Assembly (NCBI GenBank): GCA_040882505.1
Contig: JBBEBE010000005.1
Coordinates: 372,001-436,000 of the forward strand
Direction: 5' to 3'
Source of the DNA: JBBEBE01 sp040882505
Lineage (GTDB): Bacteria > Bacteroidota > Rhodothermia > Balneolales > Balneolaceae
Length of the DNA stretch: 64,000 bases
Made by a program: the position numbers and the translations under genes
The notes under the pieces: model-generated
Seen by the model: the letters and a program-made list of their open reading frames with translations, nothing else
The model's database searches: none
Told to the model about the DNA's origin: nothing
Shown: positions 43,382-51,948 of the stretch, piece after piece
Numbering within the stretch: position 1 is the first letter of the stretch
Layout: each line of letters begins with the position of its first letter

Positions 43382-44774
43382 TCCTTCGCCCCCTGGTGCG
43401 GTCGTTCCACCAGATTCCGATCGACAGAAGAAGTCCCGGGTAGAACGGCTCGATACCAAGAAAGCTGTAGGCAGGTCCGGATGCCGTCCAGGTTCCAACG
43501 AGTAACCAAGTGAGCGAGAGACTCGTTGCCCCGAACAAGATTTTTCTGGCCGCTTCCCTCTGGCAGCGGAACAGGGGAATATAGACGCCGAGAATCGGAA
43601 TAAGTAGTCCGGGTATGGTGACCGATCCGATCACATACCAGAGGTCGATGACACTTGGATAGATCGTGACGAGCAACAGGGCAATCAGTGCCGCTACAAC
43701 CATGCCGGCCCGGGTTCGAGTACGCTGGTTCCATGTTCTGTTTTCTCCCGGAAACAGGTCGCGACCAATGGTTTGTCCCGATAAAAAGAGGTAACTGTCC
43801 AGAGTGGACATGATGACGGCCAGCAAGGTTAAAAAGAAGAGACCCAGCCACCCGGCGGGTAATAGTTCGCTTGCCATGATCGGGTAGACAAGAACCGGAT
43901 CGGCCAGATCGGGTCCCAGCAATAGCCAGCCGTAGAGGGCTGTTGTTAATGTGAGCATGTCGAACAGAAACCAGCAGAGAATGGAGAGCGCAATGCCTTT
44001 TCGAGCTGTTTCAGGAGTTTTGGCGGCTGCCGCCCGTTGATGGAATCCGGGGTCTACAAACGTCCATAGTGCAATAAAAAACCAGACAGCGAGATAGGAG
44101 AGAGACTGCCCACCCGTGGGATCTCGATGAAGTTCCGGCAACTGTCGCCAAAGGTCGGCCGGTGATCCGATTTCAGAGATCGCACTGATCAACAGGACAA
44201 GAAAACCTGCAAACATGAAGAGCGTTTGGAGGATGTCTGTACGGACAACGGCGTTGAATCCCCCCACCATGACATAGACGATGGAGAAGAAGGCCGTGGC
44301 CGTGGCGTAGAGGAGAAATGGACCCTCGCCTCCGGTCATATAGTGGAACAACGTTGCCAGCATGAGTAAATAGGGGGCTGGATTGACCAGGATAAAAATG
44401 AGAAGGGTACTCCAGCGGCCGGTCGATTCGCCATACGTTTGACCGATCGCTTCCGGGAGCGAAATGGCAGGGTGTTCACGAATCCGTCCGGCAAGGAATG
44501 TGGCAAACAGTCCGGCAAAGAGGTAGTAGGGGAGTCCCATGACGATCCATTGAGAGATGCCGTACTGAAAGCTGAACTCGCCCACACCAAGGATGCCTCC
44601 ATACCAGGTGGAGACCAGGGTTGCAACGAATGCAAAGAGAGAAAGACGCCGGCCTCCGATCATGAAGGTTTCGTCATCTTCCTGTTGTTTTCGCCGCCAT
44701 AACGTGAGTCCGAGCAGCAGCAGAAAGTAGAACAGGAAGAGAATCCAGTCGATGGGTTGGAATGGAGAACTCAC
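43368..44774 (-). CDS. Sodium:solute symporter (SSS family), possible thiamine transporter
   Basis: 468 aa, about 13 membrane helices. SSS motifs: RRLSLFAFVATLVSTWYGGILG, VMVGGFNAVVRTDILQTLFMF, VDPGFHQRAAAAKT and LAVIMSTLDSYLFLSGQTIGRDLF. The GTG at 44774 overlaps the thiN stop (GTGA), so the two are translationally coupled; the frame continues upstream inside thiN but is not SSS-like. Coupling to thiamine diphosphokinase suggests import of thiamine or a precursor with immediate pyrophosphorylation. No thiamine-pyrophosphate riboswitch is visible upstream. Confidence 0.88.
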   Translation of the reverse strand: MSSPFQPIDWILFLFYFLLLLGLTLWRRKQQEDDETFMIGGRRLSLFAFVATLVSTWYGGILGVGEFSFQYGISQWIVMGLPYYLFAGLFATFLAGRIREHPAISLPEAIGQTYGESTGRWSTLLIFILVNPAPYLLMLATLFHYMTGGEGPFLLYATATAFFSIVYVMVGGFNAVVRTDILQTLFMFAGFLVLLISAISEIGSPADLWRQLPELHRDPTGGQSLSYLAVWFFIALWTFVDPGFHQRAAAAKTPETARKGIALSILCWFLFDMLTLTTALYGWLLLGPDLADPVLVYPIMASELLPAGWLGLFFLTLLAVIMSTLDSYLFLSGQTIGRDLFPGENRTWNQRTRTRAGMVVAALIALLLVTIYPSVIDLWYVIGSVTIPGLLIPILGVYIPLFRCQREAARKILFGATSLSLTWLLVGTWTASGPAYSFLGIEPFYPGLLLSIGIWWNDRTRGRRIRPI

Positions 44775-45436
44775 GATCGTTCGATGTCCGAAGGTTGACT
44801 CGTTTCCGGTTTGGTACGTCGGGCCAGATAGAGAAACAGATCCCCAGTATCGTGTTCGATGGTGACCGTTTCTTGCAGGGCTTCGTTGGAGCTCCCGTCC
44901 CGCACACCGACTTGAAGTGTTTCGTTGTGTAGAGGGTAGCGAAGGCCGTCGGTTCGGATGCCGGTCACCGGGCCTCCAAAGGGGACAAGAGAGAGTGAAC
45001 GGCCGGTCCCGACACGGCCCTGCCACGTTTCGGGTAGAAAAAAGAGTTCACCGCCCGATTCGAGAATCCGTAAATGTTCGAACCGATTGCGGAACTGAAG
45101 ACAGACCGAGAGATTTTTAAGTGTGTGATCGAGGTGTTTTCCGGTGCCCCCCAACAGGACAATGGTTTGTCCTCCGACCGAGTGTGCATGGGCGAGTGCT
45201 TTCTCCAGGTCATTGGTCTCCTGGTCGGGATCGTGAAGAATTGTCCAGGGCCCGTCCGGTCTGCGGTCTGCCCGAAAACTGTCCAAATCACCGATGACCA
45301 CATCCGGGGTTACACCGTGATCAAGGGCAATCCAGGCTCCTCCGTCTGCAGCGATGAATAGATCGCAACGTTGTCGTTCCGATATCAGCAGGGATTCGGG
45401 AGGGGGTTCACCGTGACAGAGGATCAGTATATTCAC
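44771..45436 (-). CDS. thiN: Thiamine diphosphokinase
   Basis: 221 aa from GTG 45436. Motifs: FIAADGGAWIALDHGVTPDVVIGDLDSF (ATP/Mg site), DPDQETNDLEKALAHA and VLLGGTGKHLDHTLKNL (thiamine site), then a beta-rich C-terminal domain (SLSLVPFGGPVTGIRTDGLRYPL). It converts thiamine to thiamine diphosphate with ATP. The frame stays open for another 184 codons upstream, but this extension is antisense to nrnA and not family-like. Divergent from nrnA over 117 bp. Confidence 0.92.
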   Translation of the reverse strand: MNILILCHGEPPPESLLISERQRCDLFIAADGGAWIALDHGVTPDVVIGDLDSFRADRRPDGPWTILHDPDQETNDLEKALAHAHSVGGQTIVLLGGTGKHLDHTLKNLSVCLQFRNRFEHLRILESGGELFFLPETWQGRVGTGRSLSLVPFGGPVTGIRTDGLRYPLHNETLQVGVRDGSSNEALQETVTIEHDTGDLFLYLARRTKPETSQPSDIERS

Positions 45437-45553
45437 GTTTCGGGTGGCTTGGACGGTTGTAATCCTCCGTGAGAACCCGTTCCTTGGGTGGCTGTCACGG
45501 AAAGGACAGGTGCCTGAAAATAGAGTAGACACCCCAGAAAGTAAACGAATCCC

Positions 45554-46537
45554 ATGTTTGAACAACTCCGAAAGGAACTTCTCAATCACATGTCCATTGG
45601 AATCTTCTCGCACGTTCGCCCGGACGGGGACTGTATCGGCGCACAGGTAGCGATGGCTCGTTGGCTGGAAGCGAACGGAATCTTTGCATTGGCCTTCAAT
45701 GATGACGAGGTTCCGTCCAATCTGGAGTGGCTTGTCGGTGACGTACAGATTCACAAGCCGGATGCCGAGCTTACGGCTCAGTGCGATGCATTTCTGGTGC
45801 TTGACGGGAATGCACCTCACCGGTTCGGAAGTTACGAGGAGGTACAGCGTCAGTTTCCGCGCCCTTCGTTCATGATCGATCATCACCCGGATCCGACAGA
45901 TGATTTTGACGAGAGTGTTTGTGACGATCAGGCTTCTTCGACGTGTGAATTGGTTCATCGGCTCTATATGGAGCATGACCCGGCTCAACTTGACGAGTTG
46001 AGTGCCAAAGCGCTATATACCGGTATATTGACAGATACCGGCTCGTTGCAGTACGAAAGTGTCACAGCCGAGACCGTTACGGCAGTTGCCGATCTGCTTC
46101 GTCGGGGAAATTTTCGTCCCAACGAGATTGTCGAACGGGTCTATGCTACCCGTACACCCCAGCAGCTCAAATTGCTCTCCCGGGTTCTCGATACATTGAA
46201 ACTGTACGAGGGCAATCAGATTGCGATCATGACCGTTACATCTGCAATGCTGGATGAGACCGGAACGGCGAGTCACGATTGTGACGGGTTTGTTAATTTC
46301 GGTCTCTCCCTTTCCGGTGTTCGTGCAGCTGTATTGATCAAGGAGTTGGATGGCGTAGGCATTCGTATGAGTTTGCGATCGAAAGGGAATGTAGATGTCA
46401 ATGAATGGGCTCGTCAGTTGGGTGGCGGTGGACACAAAAAAGCATCCGGAGCAAGACACGACGGACCCATGGAGGAGGCCATTCGAGACGTGGTTCGATT
46501 TGGGGCACTCCAGGTGGGCAGGGCGGACAACGAGTAA
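45554..46537 (+). CDS. nrnA: Bifunctional oligoribonuclease/PAP phosphatase NrnA
   Basis: 327 aa DHH/DHHA1 phosphoesterase. HVRPDGDCIGAQ (motif I), FLVLDGNAPHRFG, MIDHHPDPTDDFD (DHH motif), LYTGILTDTGSLQYES (motif IV) and GGGGHKKASG in the DHHA1 domain. Length is normal for NrnA. It degrades nano-RNAs of 2-5 nt and dephosphorylates 3'-phosphoadenosine 5'-phosphate. It may clear short oligonucleotides, which is of interest next to PorX, whose PglZ domain also acts on oligonucleotides. HtrA follows 12 nt downstream. Confidence 0.93.
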   Translation: MFEQLRKELLNHMSIGIFSHVRPDGDCIGAQVAMARWLEANGIFALAFNDDEVPSNLEWLVGDVQIHKPDAELTAQCDAFLVLDGNAPHRFGSYEEVQRQFPRPSFMIDHHPDPTDDFDESVCDDQASSTCELVHRLYMEHDPAQLDELSAKALYTGILTDTGSLQYESVTAETVTAVADLLRRGNFRPNEIVERVYATRTPQQLKLLSRVLDTLKLYEGNQIAIMTVTSAMLDETGTASHDCDGFVNFGLSLSGVRAAVLIKELDGVGIRMSLRSKGNVDVNEWARQLGGGGHKKASGARHDGPMEEAIRDVVRFGALQVGRADNE

Positions 46538-46549
46538 CGACAAGCGTTT

Positions 46550-47764
46550 ATGGTGATCCGGTGGTCCAACATACGACTCTTCATGTTTATCCTGCTGGTT
46601 TCCTGCAGGCCCGGAAACGAAGCATCCATGCCATTGGATGGCGAACGCGCAGAAGATCCGTTCTCGGCGACCGATGTTCAAGAGACACTGGAGAAGCCGG
46701 AAACGGAAGACGGTGACCGCTTGGATGGGGTGGGTGATCATCGTCAAAATGCGATTACAAGGGCGGTCGAGCGGGCAGGCCCGGCTGTGGTCAGTATTAC
46801 GGTGACAGAACGGGTAGAGCGTTCGAACCAGCCTCAAGATGATTTTTTCCGCTATTTTTTTGGCGAACCGGTTCCCCGTGAGTATACCAACATGGGATCG
46901 GGATTTCTGATCAGCGAAGATGGACTCATTGTAACCAATCATCACGTGACCGGTTCTCAACCAACCGAGATTCGGGTGTCGCTCCCGGACGGATCGGACA
47001 GTCCTGCAACGTTGGTCGGAACAGACGAGTTGACGGATCTCTCGTTACTCAAAGTTGATGTCGATCGGCCTCTTCCGTTTATCAAGTTCAGCGATTCGGA
47101 ACAGTCGATTGTCGGGGAGTGGGCTGTCGCCATCGGAAATCCGTTTGGGCTTTTTGAAGACGGGGTACCGAGCGTATCGGTAGGGGTGATCAGTGCCACC
47201 AATCGTGATTTCAGGCCCGATCCCAACAATCCGCGAATATATGTGGATATGATCCAGACCGATGCGGCGATCAACCGGGGAAATTCCGGAGGGCCACTGG
47301 TCAACAGCAATGGGGAGCTGATCGGTGTAAATACCTTTATTTTTACCGGTGGGACCAGTGACGGATTTGTCGGACTCGGCTTTGCCATTCCGAGCAACCG
47401 TGTAGATCAGATTGTCGGCCAGTTGCTCCACTCCGGACAAGTTGGCCTCGACTACGATCCGGGGATGGATTATACCTCGATGACGGAACAGTTGGTCTTT
47501 CGGTATCGTCTTCCGGCTGTTCAAGGGCTGCTGGTGACACAGGTGAATCAGGGTGGACCGGCATTTGAGGCGGGTGTTCTTCCGGGCGACATCATTCTGA
47601 GAATTGGCGAGGATCGGGTATTGAGTGAAATGCACGCCAATGCCATTCTCCGGGAATATGACGAGGGAGACGACATGACTCTGCACCTTCTGCGTGAGGG
47701 GAGAGAGTATGAGACGACGTTGCTCTTGAGACAACGAATTCCGTCTGCCGATCCCATTCCCTGA
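46550..47764 (+). CDS. HtrA/DegP-like serine protease lipoprotein
   Basis: 404 aa. Lipoprotein signal with LLVSC (Cys19), an acidic linker, a trypsin-like domain and one PDZ domain. The catalytic triad is complete: His in IVTNHHV, Asp in ELTDLSLLKV and Ser in NRGNSGGPLV. PDZ residues start near LLVTQVNQGGPAFEAGVLPGD. Classical DegP has two PDZ domains, so this resembles DegS/HhoA types. Anchored by lipid, it probably does protein quality control in the envelope. No obvious ribosome-binding site precedes the ATG, 12 nt after nrnA. Confidence 0.92.
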   Translation: MVIRWSNIRLFMFILLVSCRPGNEASMPLDGERAEDPFSATDVQETLEKPETEDGDRLDGVGDHRQNAITRAVERAGPAVVSITVTERVERSNQPQDDFFRYFFGEPVPREYTNMGSGFLISEDGLIVTNHHVTGSQPTEIRVSLPDGSDSPATLVGTDELTDLSLLKVDVDRPLPFIKFSDSEQSIVGEWAVAIGNPFGLFEDGVPSVSVGVISATNRDFRPDPNNPRIYVDMIQTDAAINRGNSGGPLVNSNGELIGVNTFIFTGGTSDGFVGLGFAIPSNRVDQIVGQLLHSGQVGLDYDPGMDYTSMTEQLVFRYRLPAVQGLLVTQVNQGGPAFEAGVLPGDIILRIGEDRVLSEMHANAILREYDEGDDMTLHLLREGREYETTLLLRQRIPSADPIP

Positions 47765-47789
47765 TCCGAGAGCCCGATTTACCAAGCGT

Positions 47790-48155
47790 CTAGTCGTCGT
47801 CCCCGTTGGATGGCAAATGTTCGCCCGGGTTACCGGACTGTTGGAGAAGCCAGTCCAGATACGCCTCATTCCCCTCTTGTTCGGTGAGTGTAATCGAGAG
47901 GATGGCGGGACATTGATAACTGTGAAGCTGTCGGACACGGCGGGTCAGACGATCCACATTGTAATAGGGAGTCTTTGCAATCAAAATGGCTTCTTTCCCG
48001 ATTTTGATCTCCCCGTTCCACTCATAGATGGATTCCATTCCGTCAATGATGTTCACACAAGCAGCCAATCGTTCTTCCACGAGTGTTCGGCCAATCTCTC
48101 GCGCTTCGTCCCGATTCTGAGTTGTGATATAGATGAGTCGAAGGTTTTTGAACAT
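47790..48155 (-). CDS. cutA: Divalent cation tolerance protein CutA
   Basis: 121 aa. CutA1 fold: LIYITTQNRDEAREIGRTLVEERLAACVNII, MESIYEWNGEIKIGKEAILIAKT and VRQLHSYQCPAILSI. Forms stable trimers that bind copper; the physiological role is unclear. The C-terminus carries a short acidic tail (NGDDD). It is convergent with the HtrA gene (25 nt between stops) and divergent from tRNA-Leu. Confidence 0.93.
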   Translation of the reverse strand: MFKNLRLIYITTQNRDEAREIGRTLVEERLAACVNIIDGMESIYEWNGEIKIGKEAILIAKTPYYNVDRLTRRVRQLHSYQCPAILSITLTEQEGNEAYLDWLLQQSGNPGEHLPSNGDDD

Positions 48156-48371
48156 GGTTGAATCCGTACAGTCTGTGGCTGGTGATGTGAGAGAGCCCCC
48201 TCATTCGAGCCCAATATGTCGGTTTTGGCAGAGTGAAACAATAGGAGGTATCCGGTTCAACCCGGGAGAATCGGTGGCGTGTCGGCGGCTGTAGAGGTTG
48301 AAAATGCCGTTGTTTTAGTCTATTTTAGGAGGCTTAGGATTCCATGTGCGCAACACCTGTGCAGTCGTGGA

Positions 48372-48390
48372 CGGTTCGATGAACGAACCG
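48372..48390 (+). other. Hairpin directly upstream of tRNA-Leu
   Basis: CGGTTCG (48372-48378) and CGAACCG (48384-48390) form a perfect 7-bp stem with a 5-nt loop, 5 nt before the tRNA. It probably lies in the 5' leader of the precursor and may affect RNase P processing. A TATTTTAG element near 48325 is a possible -7 site. Confidence 0.5.
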
Positions 48391-48395
48391 GAATT

Positions 48396-48479
48396 GCGAG
48401 AGTGGCGGAATTGGTAGACGCGCCAGATTTAGGATCTGGTACCTTTACTGGTGTGGGGGTTCGAGTCCCCCCTCTCGTA
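48396..48479 (+). tRNA. tRNA-Leu (TAG)
   Basis: 84 nt with the long variable arm of class II tRNAs. Acceptor GCGAGAG/CTCTCGT (terminal G-U), anticodon stem CCAGA/TCTGG with loop TTTAGGA giving anticodon TAG, and T-arm GGGGG-TTCGAGT-CCCCC. Discriminator A; CCA is not encoded. Confidence 0.96.
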
Positions 48480-48556
48480 CAGCGACACATGCCGGAACAA
48501 CATGCCCGGTACGTGGACTCACGATAGTATCAACAGCAAACCAAAGAGAACCGACC

Positions 48557-49864
48557 GTGAACATTTCTGTCCAGGACCTGACGTCCGTTGACAAAGAGAT
48601 TGCCATCAAAGCAAAGAGAGAAGATCTCTCTGAGCGATTCGAAAAAGCCTACAAAAAGTATCAGGGCAAGATTACTCTTCCCGGATTTCGTCCGGGACGT
48701 GTGCCACTTTCGATAATCCGAAAGCGGTTTGGCAGTGAGATCGAACTGGAAGAGATCAACGGTTATATACAGGAGGTGTTCGAGAAAGAGATTGTCCCGG
48801 AGCACAATCCGGTCGGTGAATCCGAAATGCTGGATCTTGTCTGGGAAGACGATGAACTGGAAGTTTCGTTTAAAATCGGTAAAAAACCGTCCTTTGAATT
48901 GGTGGATGTCTCGACCTTGTCTGTCGAGCGAATGGTTCACGATGTGACCGAAGAGGAAGTGGACGAAGAGATCGAACGGACACTTGAACGCCAGGGGAAC
49001 TGGGAGCTTGTAGACGGCAAAATAGAGGCCGATCACCGGGTTACCGTCGATGTGGAGAGCCTGGATGAAGAAGGCGAACCGGTCGAAGGGCAGCGTGACG
49101 AAGATCAGGTTCTGAATCTGAGCGAGGAAGGTGCCGCCGAATTTCGCGAAGCGTTGGTTGGAAAGAAGAGTGGAGATGTCGTCGATATGGAAGCCGGAGA
49201 CGGGGAGGAGAAGGACCGGTTTCGACTGCATGTCAAAAAAGTGGAGTCTCCGGACAGGGCGGAGTTGACGGACGAGTTTGCAAAAGAGCAGTCCAACGGT
49301 GAAGCACGAAATACGGAAGAGTTTCGAAGCTTTATCAAGAGCAAGATGCAGGATTATTACGACCAGACAAGCGGTGATCTCTTTAAGCAGGAGATCATCA
49401 ATGTATTGGTCGAAGCCCACGAATTCGAGATTCCGGATGTGTTCGAGAAGCAGGTTCTGAACAACTATGTCGAGTATCTCAAGCAACAGTCCGGAGGAAA
49501 TTTGCCCCCGACTTTTGATTTCGAAGGGTACAAAGAGCGAATGTCCGGCCAGGCGAAGCGGGAGGCGAAGTGGTTCTTTATCAATCAGGAATTACAGGAG
49601 AGTTACGATGATATCGAGATCACTCCGGACGATATTGATACTTACATCACGACGGAAGCGGCCCGTTATGGTGCGACGGCCGAACAGATGAAGCAGTATT
49701 TTGCACAGGATCCGTCACAGCTCGAGTCACTGAGAACCAGCATTCGGGAGAACAAGGTGTTTGACAAACTCCGCGAAGAGGTGGATGTTAAGGAGTTGAG
49801 CAAAGACGAGTACCGCGAAAAGCAGGAAAAAGAGCAAAAGGCGGAGCAGGAGAGCAACGCGTGA
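48557..49864 (+). CDS. tig: Trigger factor
   Basis: 435 aa ribosome-associated chaperone and prolyl isomerase. The ribosome-binding N-terminus carries the signature TLPGFRPGRVPLSIIRKRFG near residue 40. The central region (ADHRVTVDVESLDEEGEPVEG) takes the FKBP position but is divergent from classical FKBP active sites, as in other Bacteroidota. A long helical C-terminal arm follows and ends in a Lys/Glu/Gln-rich tail. GTG start with GAGAA upstream. It heads the conserved tig-clpP-clpX set and follows tRNA-Leu by about 80 nt. Confidence 0.94.
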   Translation: MNISVQDLTSVDKEIAIKAKREDLSERFEKAYKKYQGKITLPGFRPGRVPLSIIRKRFGSEIELEEINGYIQEVFEKEIVPEHNPVGESEMLDLVWEDDELEVSFKIGKKPSFELVDVSTLSVERMVHDVTEEEVDEEIERTLERQGNWELVDGKIEADHRVTVDVESLDEEGEPVEGQRDEDQVLNLSEEGAAEFREALVGKKSGDVVDMEAGDGEEKDRFRLHVKKVESPDRAELTDEFAKEQSNGEARNTEEFRSFIKSKMQDYYDQTSGDLFKQEIINVLVEAHEFEIPDVFEKQVLNNYVEYLKQQSGGNLPPTFDFEGYKERMSGQAKREAKWFFINQELQESYDDIEITPDDIDTYITTEAARYGATAEQMKQYFAQDPSQLESLRTSIRENKVFDKLREEVDVKELSKDEYREKQEKEQKAEQESNA

Positions 49865-49937
49865 ACGAAATCAGCCGGTTGAACCGTTGAGGCGGTAGAT
49901 ACCGGATGGCAATAAACGAGATTCAGAAGAGACGTCC

Positions 49938-50588
49938 ATGATCAGACAACCCCTATTTGAACAACCCGATATGGATCAAATCGATCAGATTCAGAACAAC
50001 CTGGTTCCGATGGTGGTCGAGACGACCAACCGGGGAGAGCGAGCATACGATATCTATTCACGACTGCTCAAGGACCGTATTGTGGTTCTCGGGACACCCG
50101 TGAATGACGCCGTTGCCAGTTCCATCGTCGCTCAACTCCTGTTCCTGGAATCCCAGGACCCGGAGAAAGACATCCATCTCTATATCAACAGCCCGGGGGG
50201 TGTCGTATCTGCCGGTTTGGCGATCTACGACACCATGCAGTATGTCCGCTGTGATGTGTCGACAACGTGCGTCGGGATGGCTGCATCGATGGGGGCCGTT
50301 CTGCTGGCAGCCGGTCAAGCAGGCAAGCGCAATATTTTGCCTCATGCCCGCGTCATGATTCACCAGCCGCTGGGAGGCGTTCGGGGGCAAGCGAGCGATA
50401 TCGAGATCGAAGCCAGAGAGATCCTTCGAATCAAACAGATTTTGAGCGGTATTTTGGCAAACCATTGCAATAGAGATCTGGAGCAGGTGATGGAGGATTC
50501 CGATCGGAACAAGTGGATGAGTGCAGAAGAAGCACTCGAGTACGGGTTGATCGATCAGGTGATGGAGCGCAAGAAGGAGAAGAAATAG
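49938..50588 (+). CDS. clpP: ATP-dependent Clp protease proteolytic subunit ClpP
   Basis: 216 aa. Catalytic triad visible as Ser in GMAASMGA, His in RVMIHQPLGG and Asp in MEDSDRNKWM; LYINSPGGVVSAGLAIYDTM is the substrate-binding strand. The RAYDIYSRLLKDRIVVLG start is classical, preceded by a longer ~35-residue N-terminal region that contains a propeptide-like segment. Forms tetradecamers with the ClpX encoded 52 nt downstream. Confidence 0.96.
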   Translation: MIRQPLFEQPDMDQIDQIQNNLVPMVVETTNRGERAYDIYSRLLKDRIVVLGTPVNDAVASSIVAQLLFLESQDPEKDIHLYINSPGGVVSAGLAIYDTMQYVRCDVSTTCVGMAASMGAVLLAAGQAGKRNILPHARVMIHQPLGGVRGQASDIEIEAREILRIKQILSGILANHCNRDLEQVMEDSDRNKWMSAEEALEYGLIDQVMERKKEKK

Positions 50589-50640
50589 AGAGTGGATCCT
50601 TTGAATGCAGAGGGTTTCCTGAAGAGGCCGGAGTGAGATT

Positions 50641-51894
50641 ATGAGTAAAAAGAAGGGAGAAGATCTGGTACACTGCTCGTTTTGTGGCCGATCCAGCCAC
50701 GAAGTAAACAGCATGGTGGCCGGGCCCGAAGTCTATATTTGCGATCGGTGTGTCGATGATGCGGCAAGTATCATTGAGAGTGATTTGGCGTCGCTGGCCA
50801 GACGCCGGGATCGGCAATACCAGTCTGCGTTGAAGCCACTGGAGATCAAATCCCGACTGGATGATTATGTGATCGGGCAGGAGCAGGCCAAAAAGACCCT
50901 GTCGGTTGCTGTTTACAACCACTACAAGCGGATCAACGGCAAGGATCTCGAGGGATACGAAGACACCGATATCGAGAAGAGCAATATCATGCTTCTTGGC
51001 CCGACCGGGAGTGGGAAGACACTTCTTGCCCGAACGCTGGCATCCATTATTGATGTCCCCTTTACAATTGCAGATGCGACGGTACTGACGGAAGCCGGGT
51101 ATGTCGGTGAAGACGTCGAGAGTATTTTGAGCAATCTTCTACAGTCTGCCGATTACGATGTGGAACGTGCCCAGCAGGGGATCATCTACATTGACGAAGT
51201 GGACAAAGTGGCTCGCAAGAGTGACAATCCGTCCATCACGCGGGATGTTTCGGGTGAAGGGGTACAGCAGGCTCTGTTGAAGATTCTGGAAGGGACGGTC
51301 GCAAATATTCCACCGAAAGGGGGGCGGAAGCACCCCGAGCAGAGCTTTATCCAACTGGATACGCGGAACATCCTTTTTGTTTGTGGAGGGGCATTCAGTG
51401 GGTTGGAAGATATTATTTCCCGACGACTGTCGACCAGCTCCATGGGATTTCTTTCCGAAGATCAGTCGACCTTCGACAAGGACGATCCAGAGATCTTCAC
51501 ACACGTCGAAGCCGAAGATCTTCAAAAATATGGGTTGATTCCGGAATTGATCGGTCGATTACCGGTGATTGCCGGCTTGGAGCAGTTGACGCGTGATGCG
51601 ATGATCGACATTCTCAAGAAGCCGAAGAATGCGATTGTCAAACAGTACCAGAAGCTCTTCAAGATGGAAGATGTGGAGCTGGTTTTCGAGGACGGGGCCA
51701 TCGAGGAGATCGTTACCCGTGCCATTCAGCGGAAGACCGGCGCCCGTGGACTGCGATCCATTTTGGAGGATGCCATGTTGGATATCATGTTCACACTGCC
51801 GTCGCAAAAAGGGGTCGAACGCTGCATCATTACACGTGAAACGATTGCAGAGAAGGCTCCACCTGTGTATGAAAAGCAGAAAGCGTCGGCTTGA
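50641..51894 (+). CDS. clpX: ATP-dependent Clp protease ATPase subunit ClpX
   Basis: 417 aa AAA+ unfoldase. N-terminal C4 zinc finger (CSFCGRSS, then CDRCVDD), Walker A GPTGSGKT, Walker B IIYIDEVDKVARK, the GYVGEDVES pore loop and a sensor-2 region in ARGLRSILED. The IGF-type ClpP-docking loop region (CGGAFSGLEDII) is present. GGAGTGAG precedes the ATG. It recognises tagged or specific substrates for ClpP. Confidence 0.96.
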   Translation: MSKKKGEDLVHCSFCGRSSHEVNSMVAGPEVYICDRCVDDAASIIESDLASLARRRDRQYQSALKPLEIKSRLDDYVIGQEQAKKTLSVAVYNHYKRINGKDLEGYEDTDIEKSNIMLLGPTGSGKTLLARTLASIIDVPFTIADATVLTEAGYVGEDVESILSNLLQSADYDVERAQQGIIYIDEVDKVARKSDNPSITRDVSGEGVQQALLKILEGTVANIPPKGGRKHPEQSFIQLDTRNILFVCGGAFSGLEDIISRRLSTSSMGFLSEDQSTFDKDDPEIFTHVEAEDLQKYGLIPELIGRLPVIAGLEQLTRDAMIDILKKPKNAIVKQYQKLFKMEDVELVFEDGAIEEIVTRAIQRKTGARGLRSILEDAMLDIMFTLPSQKGVERCIITRETIAEKAPPVYEKQKASA

Positions 51895-51948
51895 CCCCGA
51901 GCGTTTCGACCGGACAGGCTCCTGGCCCTGCGCTCCATTCGAGGTGTT

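Noticed and set aside
45437..45553. TPP riboswitch upstream of thiN
   Set aside because: GGGGTG and ACCTG-like strings occur, but the CTGAGA core and the helix pairing are absent.
45437..45988. N-terminal extension of thiN (184 codons)
   Set aside because: It is antisense to nrnA, unlike thiamine diphosphokinases, and the family-like sequence starts exactly at GTG 45436.
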